Assembly (NCBI RefSeq): GCF_947503875.1
Contig: NZ_CANNFH010000002.1
Span: 186,001 to 250,000, forward strand
Length of the DNA stretch: 64,000 bases
Source: an uncultured Polaribacter sp.
GTDB taxonomy: Bacteria; Bacteroidota; Bacteroidia; Flavobacteriales; Flavobacteriaceae
Direction: 5' to 3'
Shown: one piece after another, positions 26,053-35,112 of the stretch
How the letters are laid out: each line of letters opens with the position of its first letter
Position numbering within the stretch: the stretch's first letter is position 1
The notes under the pieces: generated by a model
What the model saw: the letters and a program-made list of their open reading frames with translations, nothing else
Told to the model about the DNA's origin: nothing
Databases searched by the model: none
Made by a program: the position numbers and the translations under genes

Positions 26053-27042
26053 ATGAAGTTAATTTACATAAGATTTTGCCTTTTGTGCATTTTTTTTCTT
26101 TCTGTCAAAGTTCAGGCGCAACAGACACTGCCAATTTATTTAGATTATTTATCAGACAATATTTTTTTAGTACACCCTTCTGCGGCAGGTATTGGTAATT
26201 CTAGTAAATTAAGACTAACAGCAAGACAACAGTGGATTGGAGTACCTAATGCACCTGCATTGCAAACGGCTAGTTTTCATACAAAATTAGGAGAAGATAC
26301 AAATGCCGGTTATGGTTTGGTGTTGTTTAACGATAAAAATGGTTTTCATTCGCAACAAGGTGTACAAGGTGCTTATGCTTATCATTTACCTTTAAGCGAT
26401 GGTAGAATTTTTGAGCAGTTATCTTTTGGTTTGGCATTTACCTTCGTTCAAAATCAAGCAGATCAAAGAAGTTTTACAGGAGATAGACCAGGTGTAATTA
26501 GTCAGATTATAGAGAGTACAAGTTATTATAATGCAGATTTTAGTGTGGCTTATCACAGAGGTGGCTTGTCTAGTTACTTTACGGTAAAAAACTTGTTTTT
26601 AACAGCTAAAAATAATTTGAATATACAAGAGCCACTAGATTTAAGAAATTATATTTTGTCTGCGGGTTATTATTTTGGTGAAGGTAATTTTTTACAATTT
26701 GAGCCTTCTTTTATGTTGCAATTTAGAGAGGGTACACAAGAGCGTCTTGGGGATTTTAACTTAAAAGCTTATCGTAATTTTGAAGACACACAACTTTGGG
26801 CTGCTATTTCTTACAGAGCAAACTTTGATGCAAATAGTGTTGATAATTCTTCTTTTTTATCGCCAGTTTTAGGAGTTAACTACAAAAATTTTATGTTTTC
26901 TTACACGTATACCAGGCAATTGAATGAAATATTATTTGCAGATAGCGGTTTTCATCAAATTACTTTAGGTTTTAATTTATGGACAAGAAAGCCTAGAGCT
27001 GCAGCTTGCCCGAATATTAACTCACTATTTGGTAGTTTTTAA
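26053..27042 (+). CDS. PorP/SprF-family type IX secretion membrane protein
   Basis: 329 residues from ATG 26053, with a signal peptide (MKLIYIRFCLLCIFFLSVKV) cut after VQAQQ. The family hallmark follows at once: YLDYLSDNIFLVHPSAAGIG and RLTARQQWIGVPNAP. The rest is a barrel of about 14 strands. PorP/SprF proteins are outer-membrane partners of the T9SS, each often paired with a large secreted adhesin such as SprB; no such adhesin gene lies nearby, so this is an orphan copy. It converges on murI with a 4-bp overlap. Confidence 0.9.
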   Translation: MKLIYIRFCLLCIFFLSVKVQAQQTLPIYLDYLSDNIFLVHPSAAGIGNSSKLRLTARQQWIGVPNAPALQTASFHTKLGEDTNAGYGLVLFNDKNGFHSQQGVQGAYAYHLPLSDGRIFEQLSFGLAFTFVQNQADQRSFTGDRPGVISQIIESTSYYNADFSVAYHRGGLSSYFTVKNLFLTAKNNLNIQEPLDLRNYILSAGYYFGEGNFLQFEPSFMLQFREGTQERLGDFNLKAYRNFEDTQLWAAISYRANFDANSVDNSSFLSPVLGVNYKNFMFSYTYTRQLNEILFADSGFHQITLGFNLWTRKPRAAACPNINSLFGSF

Positions 27043-27827
27043 AACTCACGCTCTATAATTGTTGTGTGCTTTTTAGAAATTAACTGTTCTAAAACACCTT
27101 TATTTTTATTGATAAATAATACATGCTTAGCACTAGCCTTTGATTGATTTTGTAGGTTGTGCTTATTTAGTACTGCTTTTGTTTGTCTGGCAACGGCTTC
27201 ACCAGAATCTATAATTTGTATTTTAGTACCTACAATTTTTCTAATATGGTTTGTTAAATACGGATAATGTGTGCATCCTAACACTAAGGCATCTATATTT
27301 TCTGCTAGCATAGGTTGTAAATAGGTATGTAATAAGGTTGTAATTTCCAAGGAATTCAATTTGCCATTTTCTATAAGTTCTACTAAACCTGTACCAATAG
27401 TTTCTTTAATAATAATATCATTTTTTAGACTATTTGCTGTTTTTTCGAACAAAGTGCTGTTAAGTGTGCCTTTTGTAGCTAATATGCCAATTTTTTTAGT
27501 CTTTGTAATTAATGAGGCAGGTTTTATTGCAGGCTCTATACCTATAAATGGTATGTTATAGTTCTTTCTTAAAAAGTTTATGGCATTTGTTGTTGCTGTG
27601 TTGCATGCAACTACTATTGTTTTACAGTTTTGTTCTAAAAGAAATCTTGTATTTTTTACACACAATTGTATAATTTCTTCTTTGGTTTTTGCTCCATAAG
27701 GCGCATTTTTACTGTCTGAAAGGTATATTGTATTTTCATTTGGTAATAGAGTAGTTACTTCTTTCCATATAGAGGTACCACCAACACCAGAATCAAAAAA
27801 ACCAATGGCATTTTTAGAGCTATCCAT
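27039..27827 (-). CDS. murI: Glutamate racemase
   Basis: 262 residues. It interconverts L- and D-glutamate for peptidoglycan. Catalytic signatures are present: GFFDSGVGGTSI (Asp12/Ser13), VVACNTATTNA with the first catalytic cysteine, and LGCTHYPYL with the second. The 3' end overlaps that of the convergent sprF-like gene by 4 bp. The upstream intergenic space contains the terminator of the ompH operon but no obvious TAnnTTTG, so its promoter is unresolved. Confidence 0.96.
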   Translation of the reverse strand: MDSSKNAIGFFDSGVGGTSIWKEVTTLLPNENTIYLSDSKNAPYGAKTKEEIIQLCVKNTRFLLEQNCKTIVVACNTATTNAINFLRKNYNIPFIGIEPAIKPASLITKTKKIGILATKGTLNSTLFEKTANSLKNDIIIKETIGTGLVELIENGKLNSLEITTLLHTYLQPMLAENIDALVLGCTHYPYLTNHIRKIVGTKIQIIDSGEAVARQTKAVLNKHNLQNQSKASAKHVLFINKNKGVLEQLISKKHTTIIEREF

Positions 27828-27844
27828 AGTAGTAAAAATAAAAA

Positions 27845-27867
27845 AACCTACTTTAAAAAAGTAGGTT
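27845..27867 (-). terminator. Terminator of the DUF6089-uppS-bamA-ompH operon
   Basis: A 10-bp perfect stem (27845-27854 with 27858-27867, core CCTACTTT/AAAGTAGG), triloop AAA, followed on the minus strand by a T-rich tract (TTTTTTTATTTTT from the stem base). It lies 26 bp after the second ompH stop and just before murI. Confidence 0.88.
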
Positions 27868-27892
27868 CTAAAATTTTATTTTTAAATTAGAT

Positions 27893-28429
27893 TTATTGCC
27901 CAGCTTGTTGCTGTGGTAATGGCTTATCTGCTAGTAAACCTAATTTTGCCTTTACAGCAGCATAAAGATCTTCTCCTTTTTTTACAATTAATGATTTTTC
28001 ATCAAAAACATATAAAATACCTTTTTCTGCAGCAATGTCTTGTATTGCTTTTTCTGCTTTCTTAACAATAGGTTGTAAGCCTTCATTTTGCTTTACTTGC
28101 ATTTCTTGGTAAGCAGCTTTTTGTGCTTGTTCTAACTTTACTCTGCCCATTTGAACTTCTTCTGCTCTTTTTTTATTATTTTCTGCAGTTTGAGTTTTTT
28201 CTTCTGCGCTATATTTTTGAAATTTGTCTTGTAATTTCTTTTGCATACCTTCTATTTCACTTTGGTATGTTTTTCCAATTTTTTCTAAAGTAGCTGTAAG
28301 TGCTCTAGTTTCTGGCATATTATCTATTACTCTTTGGTAATTTATATGGCCTATTTTTTGTGCATTTGAAATACCCGCTACTCCTAAAGTAAATACAGCA
28401 ATTAATAGTAAAGTTTTAAAATTTTTCAT
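27893..28429 (-). CDS. OmpH/Skp-family periplasmic chaperone
   Basis: 178 residues with a Sec signal (MKNFKTLLLIAVFTLGVAG, cleavage after SNA), then IGHINYQRVIDNMPE, long coiled-coil helices (about 45-125) and a returning strand LYVFDEKSLIVKKGED. Skp-type trimers hold unfolded outer-membrane proteins in the periplasm. It is the last gene of the bamA operon and a paralogue of the gene 36 bp upstream; both reads end at the terminator 27845-27867. A C-terminal PQQQAGQ tail is disordered. Confidence 0.92.
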   Translation of the reverse strand: MKNFKTLLLIAVFTLGVAGISNAQKIGHINYQRVIDNMPETRALTATLEKIGKTYQSEIEGMQKKLQDKFQKYSAEEKTQTAENNKKRAEEVQMGRVKLEQAQKAAYQEMQVKQNEGLQPIVKKAEKAIQDIAAEKGILYVFDEKSLIVKKGEDLYAAVKAKLGLLADKPLPQQQAGQ

Positions 28430-28465
28430 TCTTGTTTTAATTTAATTATTATTCTTGTCTTATTT

Positions 28466-29257
28466 CTATTTTTGATCTTCTTTTTGGGCTTTCTTTTTCT
28501 TAGCTTCTTCTTTTTTCTTTTTTATCACTTCTTTCTTTTTTCTAAGTAAAGCTCGTTTTTCTTCTCTTTGTTGTAATAGTTTTTTTCTTCTTTCTTCTAA
28601 GGCTTTTTTCTTAGTCTCTTGGTCTAAACGCTTTTTTTCTAAGAGCTCTTCTTTTTTAGCTACAGCAGCTTTTTGTGCTGCAGATAATTCTTTTGGTTTG
28701 TTTTGTTCTTGTCTTTTTTCTTTCTTTTTATCTACTAATCTCGTTCTATCTATAGTTGCTAAAACTAGTTCGCTAATATCGTATTTTTTATTGGAATATA
28801 GCATTACTAAATCACTAGATTTATCAAATACAAAATCATATTTTTTTCTGGCGGCTATAGTTTGTATGGCATTATAAACTTGGTCTTGTATAGGTTTTAC
28901 CAATTGTTTTCTTAAAGTAAACATATCTCCATTAGGACCAAAATACAAAGATTCTAAACGTCTAAATTCATCTTGCTTTAAAGTGATTTCTTCTTCTTTT
29001 TCTTCAATTAAATCTTTAGTTAAAATCGCTTTTTCATTGGCCAAATCTGTTTTTAAAACCTCTATAAAACGTGCTTCTTTGTCTAATTGTTTTCTCCACT
29101 TTACTACTTTTTCATCTAAAGTATTTTGTGCTTCTAAATATTCTGGAACATTTTCTAGAATGTATTCCATATCTATATAGGCAATTATTTGATTTCTTTG
29201 AGACCAAGAAGTACTAACAGTAAGTAAAAGAACTATTGAATAAAAAATATTTTTCAT
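28466..29257 (-). CDS. OmpH/Skp-family protein with a long charged C-terminal tail
   Basis: 263 residues starting at the ATG of MKNIFYSIVLLLTVSTSWSQ (an upstream in-frame TTG is inside the preceding hairpin region). The Skp-like part, beginning AYIDMEYILENVPEY, covers about 20-165; the remaining ~95 residues are a lysine/glutamate-rich helix ending KKKEEAKKKKAQKEDQK. This tail is absent from the partner at 27893-28429 and makes the protein markedly longer than typical Skp. It probably forms an extended coiled coil or charged arm in the periplasm. Second-to-last gene in the bamA operon. Confidence 0.88.
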   Translation of the reverse strand: MKNIFYSIVLLLTVSTSWSQRNQIIAYIDMEYILENVPEYLEAQNTLDEKVVKWRKQLDKEARFIEVLKTDLANEKAILTKDLIEEKEEEITLKQDEFRRLESLYFGPNGDMFTLRKQLVKPIQDQVYNAIQTIAARKKYDFVFDKSSDLVMLYSNKKYDISELVLATIDRTRLVDKKKEKRQEQNKPKELSAAQKAAVAKKEELLEKKRLDQETKKKALEERRKKLLQQREEKRALLRKKKEVIKKKKEEAKKKKAQKEDQK

Positions 29258-29287
29258 TTGTTGTTTATTTAGAAAAAACCGTGCCAA

Positions 29288-29320
29288 AAAAACTGTTAGC
29301 GTTACAAATGTACAGTTTTT
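29288..29320 (-). other. Hairpin between bamA and ompH whose loop contains a -7-like box
   Basis: Arms AAAAACTGT (29288-29296) and ACAGTTTTT (29312-29320) pair over 9 bp around a 15-base loop, and on the minus strand the stem runs into a T tract. The loop on that strand reads ACATTTGTAAC, giving TACATTTG, an exact TAnnTTTG. It may attenuate transcription after bamA and restart it for the two ompH genes. Confidence 0.4.
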
Positions 29321-31876
29321 CTAGAATTGTCTTCCAATTATAAAATGTGTTTGCCAGCCAGATTTTTCTATCTGTCCTGGTAATGGATCGAATCCGTGAC
29401 CTAAATCAATACCTAATAAACCAAAAGCAGGCATAAAAATTCTAACACCAAAACCGGCAGAACGTTTTAATTGAAACGGGTTAAACTCTTGAAAATTGTC
29501 ATAAGAGTTACCGGCCTCTAAAAAACCAAGGGCATAAATAGAGGCAGAAGGTGCATCTGTTATAGAGTACCTAAGTTCTAATTGAAATCTATTATAAATT
29601 GTTCCACCTTCAACAGGAGATAGTCTATTATTTTCATAACCTCTTAAACCTATAACTTCTCTACCATCTAATTGAAAAACGGGAATACCATCTCCACCAA
29701 CAAAAAATCTTTCAAAAGGGGTTTGCCCTAGTTCTTCATTATAAAAACCTAAATAACCAAATTCTGCATTAGACATTAAAACTAATTTATCTGTAAAAGA
29801 GGTATACCACTTTCCTTTAAAATTTAATTTATAGTATTCTAACCACTTAAATTTGTCTGCTAAAAAATCGTTTTGTTGTTCTTCTGTTAAACCTTCTGGT
29901 TGTGAAAAGTCTTTATTTCCGAATAAAGAATAAGGGATTGTTGCTTTTACACCAAAAGAAAATTCAGAACCGTAGGTAGGAAATATTAAACTTGGCCCTG
30001 CAGAGTTTCTAGTAAGGTTTAAGTTGTAAGATAAATTATTTAATGTACCATTATTTAAAATATTATTACCAACTCTAAAATTGTAATTTTTTAATTGAAA
30101 ACTTTGATATGAAATAGTTTGTGATAATTGAAAAAAGTCATCTGGCCAATTTAAACGCTGCCCTAAACCTACAGAAGCACCAGTAATACCTAATCTTTGG
30201 TCTCTAGCCACATCAAATGTTTGTGGGTTTATTTGAAATTGATTGGATTGGTAAATAGAAAACGACAACGACTTTGGTGTTCTACCACCAAACCAAGGCT
30301 CTGTAAAAGAGAAGCTGTAGGTGCTAAATGTTCTACTAGTTTGTAATCTTAAAGATAGGCTTTGCCCATCTCCCATAGGTAATGGTTTGTATGCTTCGTT
30401 ATTAAATATATTTTTAATAGAAAAATTATTAAAAGATAAACCTAACGTACCAATAAAAGCACCACCACCATAACCACCTTGTAGTTCTATTTGGCTACCA
30501 CCTTGTTCTACTACATTAAAATTAAGATCTGCAGTTTTGTCTTGGTAGTTGGGTATAACATCTGGTGTAACATTTTGGTCGAAAAACCCCAATTGCCCAA
30601 TTTCTCTAATAGATCTAATTATTGCACTTCTGCTAAATAAATCTCCTGGTTTTACACGTATCTCTCTAAAAAGAACATGATCATTTGTTTTATCATTACC
30701 GGCTACTGTTACTCTTTTTATTCTAGCTTTATCGTCTTCTCTAATTCTAATTTCTACAGTAATCGAGTCATTTTCTACCTTTGTTTCTACGGTATTTACT
30801 TGCGAGAATAAGAAACCATTATCTTGATATAAAGTAGATATATCTTTAGAGGTAGGTGTATTATCTCCATTAACACGTTCTTCTAAAACAGCACCATTAT
30901 AAACGTCTCCTTTTTCTATTCTTAAAATATTTTGTAGTTGTTCGTCTGTATATTCTTTGTTACCTACAAATTTAATTTCTCCAAAGCGATATTGTCTACC
31001 TTCTTCTAAATTGATGTTTATATCTATAGTATTATCATCATTCCAAGAAATTCCTTCACTTAAAATACGTGCATCTCTGTAACCCAATCTGCTGTATTTA
31101 TCTAAAATACTCTCTAAATCTTCTTGATATTCTTCTTCTAAATACTTAGAACTTTTCCAGAAACGTCCAAAGAATTTCTTCTTGGTGTTTTTCATGGCTT
31201 TTCTTAACCCACTGCCACCTACGGCATTATTACCTGTAAAATTAATGTTCTTAATTTTTATTTTTTTTCCTTTATCAACAAAAATAGACAGGTTTACTGC
31301 ATTGATATCTGAAGAGTCTTTTTTTACGTCTAAAGAGACTTTTGTTTTTAAAAACCCTTTGTCTGTGTACTTCTTTTTAAAATAATTTTTTGTGGTAACA
31401 ATTAGGTTATCGGTAACCATTTCACCTTGCTTTAACTCGGCTTCTTTAATAAGTTCTTTTGCTTTAGATTTTTTTAAGCCATTAAGTGTTACTTGGTTTA
31501 GTTGTGGTAATTCTTTAACATCTAATTGTAAGTAAACTGTATTTCCATCGACTCTAGCTAAATAAACATCTACATTACTAAATTGTTTACTTTCATACAG
31601 TTTTTTTATGGCGCTTGTTAATTTGTCTCCTGGTAATCTTAAGGCTTGGCCGTATCTTAGTCCTGTAAAAACACGCACGGTTTCTTCGCTAAATTTTTGT
31701 AAACCAATTACAGAAATGCCTCCAAGTATGTATTCTTTTCCTTTTTCGTAAGAAATGTTAGGAGTAGAAATAGGTTCTGTTTTTACTGTAGGTAAACTAT
31801 CTGTTTTAACCTGTGCTTTTGCATTGTAACTAAAAAATAGTGCTAAAAACACTATTGTTGCAGAAAATAATTTCAT
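29321..31876 (-). CDS. bamA: Outer-membrane protein assembly factor BamA
   Basis: 851 residues from the ATG at 31876 (MKLFSATIVFLALFFSYNAKA signal), 7 bp after uppS; the longer reading frame would overlap uppS. POTRA domains fill about 45-440 (GISVIGLQKFSEETVRVFTG, INFTGNNAVGGS, IKFVGNKEYTDEQL, VTVAGNDKTNDHV), followed by the Omp85 barrel with RFFVGGDGIP and GLRGYENNRLSP and an aromatic C-terminus (IIGRQF). It inserts barrels into the outer membrane. It shares an operon with two Skp-type chaperones and a barrel protein, a typical envelope set. Confidence 0.96.
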   Translation of the reverse strand: MKLFSATIVFLALFFSYNAKAQVKTDSLPTVKTEPISTPNISYEKGKEYILGGISVIGLQKFSEETVRVFTGLRYGQALRLPGDKLTSAIKKLYESKQFSNVDVYLARVDGNTVYLQLDVKELPQLNQVTLNGLKKSKAKELIKEAELKQGEMVTDNLIVTTKNYFKKKYTDKGFLKTKVSLDVKKDSSDINAVNLSIFVDKGKKIKIKNINFTGNNAVGGSGLRKAMKNTKKKFFGRFWKSSKYLEEEYQEDLESILDKYSRLGYRDARILSEGISWNDDNTIDININLEEGRQYRFGEIKFVGNKEYTDEQLQNILRIEKGDVYNGAVLEERVNGDNTPTSKDISTLYQDNGFLFSQVNTVETKVENDSITVEIRIREDDKARIKRVTVAGNDKTNDHVLFREIRVKPGDLFSRSAIIRSIREIGQLGFFDQNVTPDVIPNYQDKTADLNFNVVEQGGSQIELQGGYGGGAFIGTLGLSFNNFSIKNIFNNEAYKPLPMGDGQSLSLRLQTSRTFSTYSFSFTEPWFGGRTPKSLSFSIYQSNQFQINPQTFDVARDQRLGITGASVGLGQRLNWPDDFFQLSQTISYQSFQLKNYNFRVGNNILNNGTLNNLSYNLNLTRNSAGPSLIFPTYGSEFSFGVKATIPYSLFGNKDFSQPEGLTEEQQNDFLADKFKWLEYYKLNFKGKWYTSFTDKLVLMSNAEFGYLGFYNEELGQTPFERFFVGGDGIPVFQLDGREVIGLRGYENNRLSPVEGGTIYNRFQLELRYSITDAPSASIYALGFLEAGNSYDNFQEFNPFQLKRSAGFGVRIFMPAFGLLGIDLGHGFDPLPGQIEKSGWQTHFIIGRQF

Positions 31877-31883
31877 AAAAAAT

Positions 31884-32627
31884 TTATTCTGTAATTTGTT
31901 CGCTTGTTTTTCCAAATCTTCGTTCTCTATTCTGGTAATCGATTATGGCATCGTAAAAATGCTTTTCTCTAAAGTCTGGCCAAAGTACATTTGTAAAATA
32001 TAATTCGGCGTAAGCCATTTGCCATAGTAAAAAGTTACTAATACGTTGTTCTCCACTAGTTCTAATCATTAGATCTACTTGAGGCAAATTAAATGTATAT
32101 AAATGGTTATTAATAGTGTTTTCGTCTATTTTTTCTAGAGTTAGTTCTTTATTAACAACTTTTTTAGATATGTTTTTGATAGCATTAACAATTTCTTCTC
32201 TTGCGCCATAGCTTAAAGCAAGTGTTAACACAATTCTCTTATTTTTTTTAGTTATTTCTATAACTTCTTTTAAAACTTTTCTTGCTTTATTAGGTAAACT
32301 ATCTATTTTGCCTATTGCATTAACGGCTACTTCATTTTCTTGAAAAGTTGTCAATTCTTTTTTAAGAGAACTTACCAAAAGACTCATTAGAGCATCTATT
32401 TCTAGTTTTGGTCTTTTCCAGTTTTCTGTAGAAAAAGCATATAACGTAATGGCTTCAACACCAATTTTAGCGGCACTTTCTATAGATTCTCTTACAGCGG
32501 TAAGTGCATTTTTATGGCCAAAAACCCTAGACATTCCTCTACCTTTAGCCCAGCGCCCATTACCATCCATTATAATGGCTACATGTTTGGGAACTCTTTC
32601 TAGGTTAATGTGTAGTTTTTTATCCAT
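31884..32627 (-). CDS. uppS: Isoprenyl transferase (undecaprenyl diphosphate synthase)
   Basis: 247 residues from the ATG at 32627; the longer frame would intrude into the DUF6089 gene. It elongates farnesyl diphosphate with isopentenyl diphosphate in cis to make the undecaprenyl carrier for peptidoglycan and O-antigen. The motifs are clear: HVAIIMDGNGRWAKGRG with the catalytic Asp, FSTENWKRP, LALSYGAREEI and DLMIRTSGEQRISNFLLWQ. The gene lies 2 bp after the DUF6089 stop and 7 bp before bamA. Its substrates come from the mevalonate pathway, part of which is encoded at 37.8-39.9 kb. Confidence 0.96.
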   Translation of the reverse strand: MDKKLHINLERVPKHVAIIMDGNGRWAKGRGMSRVFGHKNALTAVRESIESAAKIGVEAITLYAFSTENWKRPKLEIDALMSLLVSSLKKELTTFQENEVAVNAIGKIDSLPNKARKVLKEVIEITKKNKRIVLTLALSYGAREEIVNAIKNISKKVVNKELTLEKIDENTINNHLYTFNLPQVDLMIRTSGEQRISNFLLWQMAYAELYFTNVLWPDFREKHFYDAIIDYQNRERRFGKTSEQITE

Positions 32628-32629
32628 AT

Positions 32630-33307
32630 TTATAAACCGTTTGTGTAACAAGCAGGTCTTCCAAAAGTGTAAATTAGAGAAAAGCCTGTAAATACAAACC
32701 AATCGTTTGAGGTTCCTTCTACATTTACAGCTGGTATTTGGTCTGTAGAATAATCTAAATCGTCTTGAAAAGCATATCTTATTTTCGATTCTAAAGAAAA
32801 GGCAAACTTACCAAATAATCTTGATTTAAAACCCACACCAATTGGGGCTGTAAAAGCGGTGTTGTTCGTATAAATAAATTCTCCTGGTTGCACCTCACTT
32901 TGTACTGTTCTGTAATTAAAGGCAGCAAATTCTATGGTTATGTAAGGTGTCCAGCTTTTATCGTCTGAATAAACGTCGTATTCATAAAAATTAAACTCTA
33001 AACCAACAGCCAATTCGTTTATTACATTATCAAAATTAAAGTTTCTGTTTTGTCTAAAATCTGTGTCTGCATCTAAATCATTGCCGCTAATTGGTAAATA
33101 ACTATAAGTTGCTTTTAAGGCAATTCTAGGATTGTAATTATACTTAAAAAAAACATTGCCTGCTACTTCATTAGGATTAATGTAGGTTGTGCTACCTACA
33201 TCACCAATGTAGTTAGCGCCTCCTAAGGTAACACCAACTTCGTATACTTGCCCTGTAATTAGAGAGCTAAAACTTAGTAATATAATAAGTAAAAAACAGT
33301 TTTTCAT
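32630..33307 (-). CDS. DUF6089-type outer-membrane beta-barrel protein
   Basis: 225 residues with a Sec signal (MKNCFLLIILLSFSSLITG) then YEVGVTLGGANYIGDVG, the characteristic start of DUF6089 proteins. The remainder is amphipathic strands (KYNYNPRIALKATYSY, GLEFNFYEYD) forming a small barrel. It opens the uppS-bamA-ompH-ompH operon. Function is unknown; constant linkage to BamA suggests a role in, or quality control of, envelope assembly, which is inference from gene order. Confidence 0.82.
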   Translation of the reverse strand: MKNCFLLIILLSFSSLITGQVYEVGVTLGGANYIGDVGSTTYINPNEVAGNVFFKYNYNPRIALKATYSYLPISGNDLDADTDFRQNRNFNFDNVINELAVGLEFNFYEYDVYSDDKSWTPYITIEFAAFNYRTVQSEVQPGEFIYTNNTAFTAPIGVGFKSRLFGKFAFSLESKIRYAFQDDLDYSTDQIPAVNVEGTSNDWFVFTGFSLIYTFGRPACYTNGL

Positions 33308-33323
33308 CTTAAAAAATAGCGAG

Positions 33324-33331
33324 CAAATATA
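33324..33331 (-). promoter_or_regulatory. -7 element TATATTTG of the bamA operon
   Basis: Exact TAnnTTTG on the minus strand, followed by C, 17 bp before the DUF6089 ATG. Confidence 0.55.
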
Positions 33332-33413
33332 GGGAAATGAATTTGCTTTATAAAGTTAATATTCAGTCTTTTTTGAATAACTATTTTTTTAGAAATTTAT
33401 TGTAAAGTTTAAT

Positions 33414-34313
33414 TTAAAGGTTGGTTTCGTTTCTGGTATCTTCGCCCCAAAGTAGTTTACTTCTTAATGTTTGTAAAAAAGATTGGTTATTAGGGATAAT
33501 ACTTTTAATGGTAAAAGGCGCTTTTTTTAAAAATACTTTGGTGTTTTGAGGAACAGTAGCAATTCTAGAATCTAAGGATATTAAAAAATCTTTTTCTCTA
33601 GAGTCTACCTCTAATTGTATGCTAGTTTCATCTGAAATAACCATTGGCCTTGCGTTTAAATTATGCGGTGCAATTGGAGTTATAATTAAGTTTTTAGAAT
33701 CTGGAGAAATTACAGGGCCATTACAACTTAAAGAATAACCCGTAGAACCTGTTGGAGTGGCTATAATTAAACCATCTGCCCAATAATTAGTTAAATATTC
33801 ATTATTTAAATGTGTAGCTACACCAATCATAGAAGTGGTGTTTTTTCTGGCGATTGTTATTTCATTTAAGGCGAAGTTTAAATCGGCTATTTCACTAGAT
33901 TTTGGCGCTGTGTCTACGGCAAGTAAAGTACGTTCTTGTGTAGTGTATTCTCCTTTTAAAATGTGAGCAATACTTTCTTTTATTGTGTTTTTATTAATGG
34001 TCGCTAAAAAGCCTAGCCTACCTGTGTTTATACCTAAAACTGGTATGTCTAAATTTCTAATATACGTTATTGCTCTTAAAATTGTGCCATCTCCACCAAG
34101 GGTAAACATTACATTAAAAGTATTGTCTAAATCATTAAAATGATTAAATGTAGGATACTTTTTATCTAGTATTTCCCCTTTAATTAGTAAGTCATAAAAC
34201 GCTGTTTCTATAAAACAGTCAATATTGTTTTGTTCTAAAACGGCTAAAAGAATTTTTATTTCTTTTTCTGCGGATATCGAATAAGACTGTCCGTAAACTG
34301 CTACTTTTTTCAA
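33414..34313 (-). CDS. nadK: NAD kinase
   Basis: 299 residues. It phosphorylates NAD to NADP. The GGDGTILRA motif and NTGRLGFLA motif bind substrate, and the glycine-rich GSTGYSLSCNGPVISP loop is the NAD-kinase signature. The start at ATG 34313 gives MKKVAVYGQSY. It follows the CBS-domain gene by 79 bp on the same strand; the region between has an AT-rich run but no clear terminator, so co-transcription is likely. The 106 bp between it and the DUF6089 gene holds that gene's promoter. Confidence 0.96.
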   Translation of the reverse strand: MKKVAVYGQSYSISAEKEIKILLAVLEQNNIDCFIETAFYDLLIKGEILDKKYPTFNHFNDLDNTFNVMFTLGGDGTILRAITYIRNLDIPVLGINTGRLGFLATINKNTIKESIAHILKGEYTTQERTLLAVDTAPKSSEIADLNFALNEITIARKNTTSMIGVATHLNNEYLTNYWADGLIIATPTGSTGYSLSCNGPVISPDSKNLIITPIAPHNLNARPMVISDETSIQLEVDSREKDFLISLDSRIATVPQNTKVFLKKAPFTIKSIIPNNQSFLQTLRSKLLWGEDTRNETNL

Positions 34314-34392
34314 TTTTTTTAATCTTTAATTTTATATTTTTCAGTTAAATGTTAAGAAGTGTTTTCTAATTTTAACCAACAACCAACTAGTC

Positions 34393-35052
34393 TTACATTT
34401 CTAAATATTTCTGTAAATAGTCAGATCTATTTTTTAAATCTTCTAGGTAAATGTCGTTTTCATGTGTTGAAATTATTTTATAATCATACCTTCTAAAGGT
34501 GTGCATAATCTCATTAATGTCTGCTGTTACTATTTTTGTAGTAATTTGTACAATCTCGTTTTTTCTTTCAGAGATATATAGCCCCAAGACCTTAGCATCA
34601 TTAGACTCTATAATTTGAGCAATTTGACTTATAGAATAATCTTTTTCATTATTTTCTATAATTAAAGTTTCGCTATTTTCTATCATAAAAGGGCTGGTAG
34701 AAAAAACATCTAAAACATCACACAAATCGTAATAACCTACATATTCTTTTTCTTCGTTTAAAACAGGAATAATATTAGTGTCATTATCTGCAAAAATTTT
34801 TAGGAGTTCTAAAATAGTGGCTTTTTCATCGGCAAAAAAAGAATTTAAAAGATGCGCATGCGCCACTAACTCTTCTAATTTATTTTCTATAGTATGTATA
34901 TCTCCTTCTGCAAAAGAACCTAAAAGCTTACTGTTTTCTATTACAGGAAAATGGGTAATAGGAAAATTATGAAACAGTTCTTTAGCCTCATTTACCTTAA
35001 TTTTTAAACTTAAGGGTTTAATTTCATTTAAAATATAATCTGTAATGTTCAT
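34393..35052 (-). CDS. CBS-domain pair protein
   Basis: 219 residues. Two CBS motifs are recognisable in the first ~125 residues (FPITHFPVIENSKLLGSFAE and NIIPVLNEEKEYVGYYDLCD); the last ~85 residues (SISQIAQIIESNDAKVLGLY onward) resemble an ACT-like alpha/beta fold. CBS pairs bind adenine nucleotides or NAD derivatives; next to nadK a nucleotide-sensing role is tempting but unproven. Divergent from pdxJ with a 60-bp shared upstream region. Confidence 0.87.
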   Translation of the reverse strand: MNITDYILNEIKPLSLKIKVNEAKELFHNFPITHFPVIENSKLLGSFAEGDIHTIENKLEELVAHAHLLNSFFADEKATILELLKIFADNDTNIIPVLNEEKEYVGYYDLCDVLDVFSTSPFMIENSETLIIENNEKDYSISQIAQIIESNDAKVLGLYISERKNEIVQITTKIVTADINEIMHTFRRYDYKIISTHENDIYLEDLKNRSDYLQKYLEM

Positions 35053-35087
35053 ACCTTACGAAGATAGGATAAAATGTTTTAATGATT

Positions 35088-35095
35088 TATCTTTG
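35088..35095 (+). promoter_or_regulatory. -7 element TATCTTTG of pdxJ
   Basis: Exact TAnnTTTG followed by CAC, 17 bp before the pdxJ ATG; the same distance and sequence context as at the helicase gene (12704). Confidence 0.55.
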
Positions 35096-35112
35096 CACTC
35101 TAAATTAATACA

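Noticed and set aside
32628-32702. Longer uppS start adding 25 residues
   Set aside because: It would overlap the DUF6089 gene by ~70 bp; the MDKKLHINLERVPKHV start 2 bp after that stop matches the family length.
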